Below the pieces are notes generated by a model. The model did not search any database, was not told where the DNA came from, and saw nothing but the letters and a program-made list of their open reading frames with translations. From positions 2,294,001 to 2,358,000 of the forward strand of contig NZ_LR134269.1 of NCBI RefSeq assembly GCF_900636385.1: a stretch of DNA of 64,000 nt, read 5' to 3'. Position numbers and translations under genes: made by a program. Positions 57,556 to 64,000 of this stretch are shown piece by piece; position 1 is the stretch's first letter; each line of letters begins with the position of its first letter. This stretch comes from Staphylococcus warneri (GTDB lineage Bacteria; Bacillota; Bacilli; Staphylococcales; Staphylococcaceae).

Positions 57556-58944
57556 ATGAAAAAGATATTTTATTGGTTTCTATTGATATTTTCTATTTTA
57601 ATGATATTTGGGGGAATAAATGAAGTTACTCAAAATAAATTGACTTTTATAGATATTTTTATGTTTGCTATTTTTATATCTCTTATTGTATTTAGCATAG
57701 TTAAATTGTTTAAGCATAATCATTTAGATTATAAAAGCAATAAATCCAATACTAATCACAAAAATATATCTAATTCTAAGACAACTCAGTTTAACAATGT
57801 TCAATCAAATGACCATATTAGGAAGAATAATATCACACATGATATTGAAACTAATAATACTAAAAAAGTAAAACAGGTAAAGCCAATTACAAACAATAAA
57901 ACTAATACATTAAGTAAAGACCAAGTAAAATTGAATGAAAATGTTCAAGAAAATAATCAAGATCTAGTTATAGAAGTTAAAGATGATAACAACAATAATT
58001 ATCATTATGATTTAAATGCTAACGATATTTTAATATTGCACCTAAATAAAAATAGAGAAGTTGGCAAAGAAGTTAAAAATCATTTTTATTTGTTAGAAAA
58101 TCAAATTAATGTAGATAAAATTCTAAATAAATTAATCAACTTAGGTTTTCTAGATATAAAATCGAATTTTGATGTTTCTTTACCCTATCTTAAAGTTCCT
58201 GAATTAAAAGATATATTAAGAGAATATAAACTCAAATTAGGTGGAAATAAGCCAGAATTGATAGAAAGAGTCAAAACTAATATAGATGAAAATGCAATTG
58301 AACTGCCACAAGTATATGTTCCAACTTCAAAGGGGAATGAAATAATTGGTGAAACGGAATATATTTTACACTTTTATAACAGTCCAATTATTTCATTAGG
58401 CTCAGCACATAAAATTGCAAAAGAAGTATTAAATGTAGATGATAAAATAGAGTATATTTATTTGTATTTATTACAACAAAATCAAAAATCAAACAATTTG
58501 GATCATAGAACAGCAAATATCATAAATAATTTAGTGTTTTACTATAAAAAGACTAATAAGAATAAAAACGTTATAAGAAAATATACTAATTATTCTACTT
58601 ATTTATCAGTAGCTCAAGGTATTCATTCAGCGGCGTTCTTATACTCTGATGAAGAGAACATTATAGATAGATTATTTATATATTTTAATTATCATCTTGA
58701 ATATTATGAAAACATGCTATTTATTGACAATGTTAACAGAAGTTTATTTAAAAACTTATTTTATGAAGATGTTAATTCTTTTGAAGATACAGATAAAAAC
58801 TTTTGTGATGATATCTGTGAATTATTATTTGCTCAAATTTATAATAATATAAATATCACTTTAAATGATCTTCCAACTATAAACTATATTTTAGAAAAAA
58901 TTAAAAAAGAAAATGAACTAAGAATTACAAAATATGATTTTTAG
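57556..58944 (+). CDS. Membrane-anchored SAP-domain cargo protein
   Basis: 462 residues, AAAGGGG 7 bases before the ATG. Two hydrophobic helices (residues 3-22 and 30-48) are followed by an Asn/Lys/Thr-rich linker (50-125) and a helical region. A SAP-type segment comes next (LPYLKVPELKDILREYKLKLGGNKPELIERVKT, about residues 212-245), then a 200-residue all-helical C-terminal domain with Tyr-rich stretches. SAP domains bind DNA or mark phage-associated proteins. The gene lies between the repressor remnant and integrase, the site where PICIs carry accessory genes, often anti-phage systems. It is very AT-rich. Function unknown. Confidence 0.7.
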   Translation: MKKIFYWFLLIFSILMIFGGINEVTQNKLTFIDIFMFAIFISLIVFSIVKLFKHNHLDYKSNKSNTNHKNISNSKTTQFNNVQSNDHIRKNNITHDIETNNTKKVKQVKPITNNKTNTLSKDQVKLNENVQENNQDLVIEVKDDNNNNYHYDLNANDILILHLNKNREVGKEVKNHFYLLENQINVDKILNKLINLGFLDIKSNFDVSLPYLKVPELKDILREYKLKLGGNKPELIERVKTNIDENAIELPQVYVPTSKGNEIIGETEYILHFYNSPIISLGSAHKIAKEVLNVDDKIEYIYLYLLQQNQKSNNLDHRTANIINNLVFYYKKTNKNKNVIRKYTNYSTYLSVAQGIHSAAFLYSDEENIIDRLFIYFNYHLEYYENMLFIDNVNRSLFKNLFYEDVNSFEDTDKNFCDDICELLFAQIYNNINITLNDLPTINYILEKIKKENELRITKYDF

Positions 58945-58957
58945 GAGGCTCTTACAC

Positions 58958-60181
58958 ATGTGGCATGAGAAATTCACTAACAAACATGGTGACGTACAAT
59001 ATCGCTATTACGAGAAGTACAAAGATCCACTCACAAACAAATGGCTACGTGTTAGCGTGGTACTTAATAAGAATGGTAAGCAGTCACAGAAAGAGGCTCA
59101 GAAACTCTTAAATAAGCGTATAGAGGCGAAGTTGAACGATAAGACACCTACTACACTTAAGTCACTAACTTTCCATGCTGCATGTGATGAGTGGTTAGAG
59201 TATTATAAAAATCACTCTGGTTCAAAGGCTACAACCATTAAAGAAAAAGTAAGTAATACAAACACAGTTAAAAATGCTATTGATAAAGAAGTGCTGATAA
59301 ACAACATCACACATACATATCTACAAAATATTATTAATGAATGGGCTAAATTACACAGTAAAGGTCATGTTCAATCACTAGTTATCATTATTCGTTCTGT
59401 GTTCAAATACGCCTTTAAATACTATGATCTACAAGATATAAGTGTACTAGATAAAATTGATATCCCTAAAAAAGCTAAAACTAGAGATGAGCTACAAGCT
59501 AAACGAAACAATTATTTAGAAGATAGTGAAGTTAAAGAGTTATTGGATTGTTTCGACTATCTAATAAAGCATAAAAACCATTCATCTCGTAAACGTAACT
59601 ACAATATGGTTAAAGCTATAGTACAGTTTCAAATTGCCAATGGCATGCGCATCGGCGAGCTACTTGCTATTAAATCAGATAATATAAACTATGAAGATAA
59701 AACTCTAGATATCGACGGTACAATTAATTGGGTAACCGATAAAGAAACGGGAGCATTTGGAGTAAAAGAAACTACTAAAACAAGTAAAAGTTATAGAACA
59801 ATAGGACTCACTACCCAAAGTATCAACTTACTTAAAACACTTATTTTGGATAATAAGAAAGAAAACCAGTGGAATGAAGATTTTATTGATAGAGGATATG
59901 TATTCACTAATACAGCTGGTAGTCCTATAGACTTAAACAAAGTGAATAGCATTATTAAAGAGGCTACTGAGATTAGTTCAATAAAGAAACGTGTTACAAC
60001 GCACACATTACGTCACACGCATATATCCACACTTGCGCAATTAGGGATTAACCTAAAATCTATACAAGAGCGTGTAGGACACTCTGACTATAAAACCACT
60101 TTAGAGATATACACACATGTTACTGATCAGATGGCTAAAGATATGATGAATAAATTGGAACATATTAGTACTTATAGTTAA
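58958..60181 (+). CDS. int: SaPI tyrosine recombinase (integrase)
   Basis: 407 residues from ATG 58958, 9-10 bases after TAGGAGG. An N-terminal arm-binding domain (MWHEKFTNKHGDVQYRYYEKYKDP), a core-binding SAM-like domain (about 60-160) and the catalytic domain are present. Arg231 is in NGMRIGELL, His349/Arg352/His353 in HTLRHTH, His376 in GHSD and Tyr385 in TTLEIYTH; all catalytic residues are intact. It would integrate and, with Xis, excise the island at the rpsR end. Length is normal for SaPI Int. The gene has a terminator at 60262. Confidence 0.94.
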   Translation: MWHEKFTNKHGDVQYRYYEKYKDPLTNKWLRVSVVLNKNGKQSQKEAQKLLNKRIEAKLNDKTPTTLKSLTFHAACDEWLEYYKNHSGSKATTIKEKVSNTNTVKNAIDKEVLINNITHTYLQNIINEWAKLHSKGHVQSLVIIIRSVFKYAFKYYDLQDISVLDKIDIPKKAKTRDELQAKRNNYLEDSEVKELLDCFDYLIKHKNHSSRKRNYNMVKAIVQFQIANGMRIGELLAIKSDNINYEDKTLDIDGTINWVTDKETGAFGVKETTKTSKSYRTIGLTTQSINLLKTLILDNKKENQWNEDFIDRGYVFTNTAGSPIDLNKVNSIIKEATEISSIKKRVTTHTLRHTHISTLAQLGINLKSIQERVGHSDYKTTLEIYTHVTDQMAKDMMNKLEHISTYS

Positions 60182-60261
60182 CTGAATATAAAGCGAACTG
60201 TATTATATCTGATATAAGGTCACGAATACAGACCTGTAAAAAAACAATAAAATATCAAAAT

Positions 60262-60290
60262 AAATACGCTTTAATATAGGCGTATTTTTT
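60262..60290 (+). terminator. Terminator of the integrase gene
   Basis: AAATACGC / GCGTATTT stem followed by T. Confidence 0.8.
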
Positions 60291-60345
60291 ATGCCTAAAT
60301 TTCTAAAACTTTCATATAATGCCCTTTTTCTATATTTAAAAACAC

Positions 60346-60380
60346 AAAAAATAACCCCATAAGCCTATGCTTACGGGGTT
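60346..60380 (-). terminator. Island-borne replacement terminator for rpsF-ssb-rpsR
   Basis: Minus strand AACCCCGTAAGC / GCTTATGGGGTT with a U tract, inside the island just beyond the att core. It has the same spacing from rpsR and a similar loop (AAGC-TAGGCT) as the displaced terminator at 47326-47358. Confidence 0.8.
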
Positions 60381-60388
60381 TTACAATG

Positions 60389-60412
60389 AACTATATATTA
60401 TTGTTCTTCTTT
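60389..60412. repeat. Right attachment site (att core copy) overlapping the rpsR stop codon
   Basis: Identical 24 bases to 47367-47390; it covers the last codons and stop of rpsR, so integration leaves rpsR unchanged. Confidence 0.9.
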
Positions 60413-60640
60413 AACATATGGTAATAAAGCCATATGACGTGCACGTTTGATAGCAGCTGTCAACATACGTTGATATTTAGCTGAAGTACCAGTTACACGA
60501 CGTGGTAAAATTTTACCGCGTTCTGAGATAAAACGTTTTAATAATTCAGTGTCTTTATAATCGATATGTGTAATACCATTTGCTGTGAAATAGCATACTT
60601 TTTTACGACGACGTCCGCCTCTTCTTGGTCCACCTGCCAT
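60398..60640 (-). CDS. rpsR: 30S ribosomal protein S18
   Basis: 80 residues with the basic N terminus [16 protein letters not shown], the [50 protein letters not shown] core of S18, and the ending VKEEQ. It binds 16S rRNA with S6. Last gene of rpsF-ssb-rpsR; the 3' end is the island attachment site and is intact. Confidence 0.98.
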   Translation of the reverse strand: MAGGPRRGGRRRKKVCYFTANGITHIDYKDTELLKRFISERGKILPRRVTGTSAKYQRMLTAAIKRARHMALLPYVKEEQ

Positions 60641-60684
60641 GATTAACTGCCTCCTTTTAATTTTATTTTTAAATTAGTTATTTT

Positions 60685-61200
60685 TTAGAATGGTAAATCA
60701 TCATCACTAATATCAATAGGTCCGTTCGCATTCGCAAATGGATTATCTGATTGATTTGAATTAGGTTTTGATGAATTGTTGTTATACGAAGTATTTTGTC
60801 CTGATTGTTGACCACCGAATCCTTGACCATAGTCTTGGAATTCATTGTTTTGTGAACGTTGGCCACCGCCATTTTGTGAATTCTTAGGTTCAAGGAATTG
60901 AACACTGTCACAAACGACTTCAGTAACAAAGATACGACGACCTTCTTGATTTTCATAACTACGTGACTGTATGCGACCATCAACGCCAGCTAAACTACCT
61001 TTAGATAAGTAGTTATTTACATTTTCTGCTTGTCTTCTGAAAACAACACAGTTAATGAAATCTGCTTCGCGTTCCCCTTGAGCATTCGTGAAAGTACGAT
61101 TAACTGCTAGAGTAAATGTCGCTACACTTACGCCTGAGGGAGTGGTTCTGTATTCTGGATCTTTCGTTAAACGACCTACTAATACAACTCTATTTAACAT
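60685..61200 (-). CDS. ssb: Single-stranded DNA-binding protein
   Basis: 171 residues. OB-fold domain 1-110 ([35 protein letters not shown] ... ADFINCVVF), a Gln/Asn/Gly/Ser-rich linker (about 112-160), and the acidic SSB-Ct tip DISDDDLPF that recruits replication and repair partners. It is the main chromosomal SSB, encoded between S6 and S18 as in all Bacillales. Confidence 0.98.
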   Translation of the reverse strand: MLNRVVLVGRLTKDPEYRTTPSGVSVATFTLAVNRTFTNAQGEREADFINCVVFRRQAENVNNYLSKGSLAGVDGRIQSRSYENQEGRRIFVTEVVCDSVQFLEPKNSQNGGGQRSQNNEFQDYGQGFGGQQSGQNTSYNNNSSKPNSNQSDNPFANANGPIDISDDDLPF

Positions 61201-61221
61201 TTAAACGCCCCCGTCAAATTA

Positions 61222-61518
61222 TTACTTATCTTGGTCTTCACGGATAACGATGTAACGAATGATATCGTCATTAATTTTAGCTAAACGTTGGAATTCGTCA
61301 GTAGCTTTGTTGTTATCTGATTTGATACGTACGATGTTATAGAAACCTTCTTTGAAATCATTGATTTCATAAGCTAGGCGACGTTTACCCCAGTCTTTTT
61401 CTTCTAAAACTTCTGATCCTTCTGAAGCTAAGATACCGTTAAAGCGTTCAACAACTGCTTTTTTCGCATCTTCTTCAATGTTTGGACGTACGATGTACAT
61501 AATTTCATATGTTCTCAT
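61222..61518 (-). CDS. rpsF: 30S ribosomal protein S6
   Basis: 98 residues, complete S6: [49 protein letters not shown], ending in VIREDQDK. Binds S18 and 16S rRNA at the platform. First gene of the operon. The start is preceded by AAGGAGG, which lies inside the S6:S18 leader structure and so can be hidden by it. Confidence 0.98.
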   Translation of the reverse strand: MRTYEIMYIVRPNIEEDAKKAVVERFNGILASEGSEVLEEKDWGKRRLAYEINDFKEGFYNIVRIKSDNNKATDEFQRLAKINDDIIRYIVIREDQDK

Positions 61519-61533
61519 TGTATATTTGCACCT

Positions 61534-61577
61534 CCTTGTGGTCTATACGGCTTATCATCATTTTGTGATAAGCAAGG
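61534..61577 (-). promoter_or_regulatory. S6:S18-binding leader of the rpsF operon
   Basis: Minus strand CCTTG-CTTATCAC...GTGATAAG / TGATAAGC-CCG...ACCA-CAAGG: an outer CCTTG/CAAGG stem, an inner hairpin and the CCG-containing bulge typical of the rpsF leader motif. Its 3' strand overlaps the ribosome site, allowing feedback by the S6:S18 complex. Confidence 0.75.
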
Positions 61578-61893
61578 AATAATTTTCATTACTCACAATC
61601 AAGAATTATAGCACAGAGTATTACTTTTTACAATCATATTTGAAATTATAATAAACGAAATGACAAACATATAGGCACTATATCCTCTTTTTGATATTCA
61701 CTCGATATAGTAACTGATTTTAATATAATTTTTTTAACCAATTTTTATAACAATCAATATGAATATACATAATAAAATCATTCTTTATATTGTGTAAGTC
61801 GTATCATTGTAAATAAAAATTAATTGTAATAACATCATCATTGCGTTTTCAATTCAATTGCATTTAATTTTTTATAAATAAAGGAGAACTTTT
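61578..61893. other. Intergenic region between rpsF and the GH25 gene
   Basis: About 315 bases of AT-rich sequence. It must hold the divergent promoters of rpsF and the GH25 gene; I see no further gene or clear operator. Confidence 0.5.
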
Positions 61894-62715
61894 ATGTTAA
61901 AGAAACTATCTTACTCGATGTTTGCTGCAACAATGTTTACTACAATTTCAGGCATTAATTTATCATATGCAGATGAAAATTCAAATAATACAAACGATAC
62001 TCAAAGTAAAAAAGGTACAATGGGCTACGGCTATCAACAATATATGAAAAAACATCCTGAAAAAGCTAAAAACGATACTCAAAATCGATCTACTTTTTCA
62101 ACTAAATCGCGCGCTGCAACAACTAATAGTGGTGAACGTGTACTTGATATTTCCGAATGGCAAGGTAACTTAACCGATGCTCAAGTAAAACAACTTAAGA
62201 AAAATTATGATTTTATCATTATTCGTGGACAATATGGTTCTGAATATGTAGATAAATGTTTAGAACACAATTCTGCCTTGTTAGATAAAAACAATATGAA
62301 ATTCGGTGTTTATTCATATAGTATGTACGAAAATGCTGACGATGCTCGTTATGAAGCGAGAATGTTATACAATCGTGCGCCAAAAGCAGAATTTTATATC
62401 AACGACTATGAACAACAAACGGTTACTTCTGGCGATGCGAACACTGCTACAGTAGCATGGGCTGATCAAATGAAAAAACTAGCTGGTAATAAGAAAGTAT
62501 TATTCTATTCATACGAAAACTTTATGGTTAATAATGTGGCTAATGCAGTGAGTTCATATGACGGTTATTGGTTAGCTTCATATCAGGCTCAAGAGCCAAC
62601 TCGAGAAAAAGTGTTATGGCAATATACAGATAGTTTCTATTCATCAGAACTAAATCAAAATGTAGATGCTAACTATGTTGATTCAAATGTAAGCACAAAC
62701 TGGTTTACATCATAA
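61894..62715 (+). CDS. Secreted GH25-like (lysozyme/muramidase-type) protein
   Basis: 273 residues. Sec signal peptide (MLKKLSYSMFAATMFTTISG..., cleavage near SYADEN), a 60-residue Asn/Thr/Lys-rich spacer, and a glycoside hydrolase 25-like barrel from residue 85: VLDISEWQGNLT (strand 1, catalytic-type Asp), FIIIRGQYG, FGVYSYSMY, AEFYINDYEQQ (Asp/Glu pair of strand 4) and VLWQYTDSF. Such enzymes cleave the peptidoglycan glycan strand or bind it. The Asp-Tyr-Glu instead of Asp-x-Glu of classic GH25 suggests a divergent substrate site. AAAGGAG upstream. Confidence 0.85.
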   Translation: MLKKLSYSMFAATMFTTISGINLSYADENSNNTNDTQSKKGTMGYGYQQYMKKHPEKAKNDTQNRSTFSTKSRAATTNSGERVLDISEWQGNLTDAQVKQLKKNYDFIIIRGQYGSEYVDKCLEHNSALLDKNNMKFGVYSYSMYENADDARYEARMLYNRAPKAEFYINDYEQQTVTSGDANTATVAWADQMKKLAGNKKVLFYSYENFMVNNVANAVSSYDGYWLASYQAQEPTREKVLWQYTDSFYSSELNQNVDANYVDSNVSTNWFTS

Positions 62716-62729
62716 ATGTGTAAAAACAC

Positions 62730-62758
62730 TTCACAAATACGAACGTTTGTTCTATAAT
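62730..62758 (+). promoter_or_regulatory. Promoter with embedded LexA box
   Basis: TTCACA and TATAAT are 17 bases apart and the spacer ends with GAACGTTTGTTC (62741-62752), a perfect LexA operator core. An inverted repeat AAACACTTCAC / GTGAGGTGTTT flanks the site. Confidence 0.85.
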
Positions 62759-62776
62759 GGGTGTGAGGTGTTTAAC

Positions 62777-62968
62777 ATGAACTTAAATTTAGATTGGAAT
62801 AAAGACTTTCAAGAATTTCAAGATATTTTAAATTGTGGTTTGCACCCTGAATGGTTATACAATGCCAAAGCTAATATGATTTTAGTACCTGCTTATACTG
62901 GTGAAGGTAAACAATTTTTTAGAACTACAGATATTCTTAAAGCAAGTGAGGTTATTCCTTTCTTTTAA
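62777..62968 (+). CDS. LexA-controlled 63-residue protein of unknown function
   Basis: ATG 62777, 6 bases after GTGAGGTG; an earlier in-frame ATG falls inside the promoter. Soluble, with two Trp, rich in Asn/Asp/Phe: MNLNLDWNKDFQEFQDILNCG, then HPEWLYNAKANMILVPAY and TTDILKASEVIPFF. No domain recognised. A LexA-box gene next to rpsF has been listed in S. aureus SOS regulons, so this is probably its orthologue. It is likely a DNA-damage-response factor; its activity is unknown. Confidence 0.75.
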   Translation: MNLNLDWNKDFQEFQDILNCGLHPEWLYNAKANMILVPAYTGEGKQFFRTTDILKASEVIPFF

Positions 62969-62986
62969 TATAATAATGTTGTATTT

Positions 62987-63040
62987 AAGCAATGTAGTCT
63001 TGTCACTTAGTAACTCCGACCATGTACTACATTGCTTTTT
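62987..63040 (+). terminator. Terminator of the SOS gene
   Basis: Perfect 12-bp stem AAGCAATGTAGT / ACTACATTGCTT with T run. Confidence 0.85.
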
Positions 63041-63064
63041 CTATCTTAATCTGCAATTTCTCCC

Positions 63065-63098
63065 ATAAAAAAACTACCCTAGTTACTCTAGAGTAGTT
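63065..63098 (-). terminator. Terminator of ychF
   Basis: AACTAC / GTAGTT stem with inner CTAG pairing and a minus-strand U tract, past the ychF stop at 63131. Confidence 0.75.
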
Positions 63099-63130
63099 AA
63101 AATCTAATCAATTATTGATAATCTTTATTA

Positions 63131-64000
63131 TTAAACATTAAATCTGAAATGCACAATATCTCCATCTTGCATGATGTAATCTTTACCTTCTAAGCGCTGT
63201 CTACCTGCTTCTTTAGCACCATTTTCGCCACCATGTTCAACATAATCACTATAACTTGTAACCTCAGCACGGATAAAGCCACGTTCAAAGTCTGTGTGGA
63301 TAATTCCAGCACATTGTGGCGCTGTCATACCTTGTACGAATGTCCAAGCACGTACCTCTTGTACACCAGCAGTGAAATATGTTGATAAACCTAACAAGTC
63401 ATAAGTGGTACGAATTAAGCGATCTAAACCTGGTTCTTCAATTCCCAAGTCTTCTAAGAACATCTCTTTATCTTCATCGTCTAATGTTGCAATTTCTTCT
63501 TCAATTTTTGCACTGATGACAATAACTTCAGAGTCTTCTTGAGCAGCATAGTCACGAATTGCTTTCACTTTATCGTTTTCTTCATCACCAATTTCGTCTT
63601 CACCAACATTAGCAATATATAACATTTTTTTAGATGTTAATAATTGTGCTTGGTTAACCCATTTTTGATCTTCATCATTAAATTCGATACTACGTACTGG
63701 TTTACCTTCTTCTAATGTTTCTTTAATTTTAGATAAAATACGTAGTTCCATTTCAGCAGTTTTATCTTTTTGACGAGCCATTTTTTCAATCTTAGGTAAA
63801 CGTTTTTCTACTGATTCTAAATCGGCTAATACTAATTCCATATTGATAACTTCAATATCGTCTAGAGGATTAACTCGACCAGACACATGCGTCACATTTT
63901 CATCGTCAAATGCACGGACAACTTGGCAAATAGCATCAACTTCTCGAATATGTGATAAGAATTTATTACCTAAACCTTCACCTTTTGATGCACCTTTAAC
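63131..64000 (-). CDS. ychF: Redox-regulated ATPase YchF/OLA1 (5' part outside window)
   Basis: The frame is open to the window end, from VKGASKGEGLGNKFLSHIREVDAICQVVRAF to the C-terminal TGS domain (EVRAWTFVQGMTAPQCAGIIHTDFERGFIRAEV ... DIVHFRFNV). It shows 289 codons of about 365; the P-loop lies beyond the edge. YchF is an Obg-family ATPase that binds ribosomes and takes part in stress responses. The position next to rpsF-ssb-rpsR is conserved in Bacillales. Confidence 0.95.
   Translation of the reverse strand, partial: VKGASKGEGLGNKFLSHIREVDAICQVVRAFDDENVTHVSGRVNPLDDIEVINMELVLADLESVEKRLPKIEKMARQKDKTAEMELRILSKIKETLEEGKPVRSIEFNDEDQKWVNQAQLLTSKKMLYIANVGEDEIGDEENDKVKAIRDYAAQEDSEVIVISAKIEEEIATLDDEDKEMFLEDLGIEEPGLDRLIRTTYDLLGLSTYFTAGVQEVRAWTFVQGMTAPQCAGIIHTDFERGFIRAEVTSYSDYVEHGGENGAKEAGRQRLEGKDYIMQDGDIVHFRFNV

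Larger units (their letters stand above)
47367..60412. mobile_element. SaPI-like pathogenicity island (PICI) integrated at the 3' end of rpsR
   Basis: A 13-kb block lies between two exact 24-bp repeats, one overlapping the rpsR stop codon. It contains tyrosine integrase, Rep/primase, iteron-type origin, a LexA-box operon of small proteins ending in terS, and no capsid or tail genes, which is the SaPI plan. rpsR is a known SaPI insertion site. No superantigen or other known toxin gene is present. The repressor N terminus and Rep C terminus look damaged, so it is probably not mobile by itself. Confidence 0.9.

Noticed and set aside
60678..60983. A 101-residue minus-strand frame inside ssb
   Set aside because: It is a shadow frame within ssb, whose own frame, start signal and C-terminal tip are canonical.

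Overview
The window is chromosomal DNA of a Staphylococcus. The evidence is low GC, the order ychF / rpsF-ssb-rpsR / ahpCF / tcyP / xpt-pbuX-guaBA / mpsAB / PSM-alpha-type peptides, a YSIRK adhesin and staphylococcal pathogenicity island (SaPI) genes. The proteins resemble S. aureus orthologues but are clearly diverged, so a relative of S. aureus or of the epidermidis/warneri groups is more likely than S. aureus itself. Species cannot be fixed by reading alone.

Left part (1-24 kb). A YSIRK-type surface adhesin is broken by a nonsense codon and two one-base deletions. It is followed by a leucine-dehydrogenase-like enzyme, a MarR/VOC pair with a palindromic operator, the mccA-mccB reverse transsulfuration pair, a pentapeptide-repeat protein, a SigB-preceded hchA, an ArgO/LysE exporter, an SNF-type symporter, and small enzyme and membrane genes. 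Next comes mpsA-mpsB (bicarbonate uptake and membrane energisation) behind a leader hairpin. Beside it are three PSM-alpha-like peptide genes, two of them near-identical, then CadD, a broken V8-like protease and a CobW-family zinc GTPase with a Zur box.

Centre (24-47 kb). A patatin-like protein precedes the guanine-riboswitch operon xpt-pbuX-guaB-guaA. Then come a SigB-type stress protein, a RacA/RocS-like HTH/coiled-coil protein, a TagF-like/GT4 fusion, cystine uptake tcyP, nfrA, the PerR-type ahpC-ahpF operon, a lipoprotein and several small membrane proteins.

Mobile element (about 47.37-60.41 kb). A SaPI-like island sits at the 3' end of rpsR between 24-bp direct repeats. From the right it carries a tyrosine integrase, a membrane/SAP-domain cargo gene, a repressor remnant, two small genes, a primase-helicase (Rep) interrupted by TGA, an iteron-type origin, a LexA-box packaging-type operon ending in terS, and a 2.4-kb left arm. 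That arm has almost no coding capacity but holds about a dozen hairpins, most with terminator polarity on the minus strand. Several core functions (repressor N terminus, Rep C terminus) look damaged, so the island is probably defective.

Right part (60.4-64 kb). The island supplies a replacement terminator to the rpsF-ssb-rpsR operon, which has an S6:S18-type leader. After it come a secreted GH25-like protein, a small LexA-box gene and the 3' part of ychF.

Most promising for new biology are the minus-strand hairpin and small-RNA-like array in the left arm of the island, the membrane-anchored SAP-domain cargo gene next to integrase, the hairpin before mpsAB, and the orphan LexA-controlled 63-residue protein.
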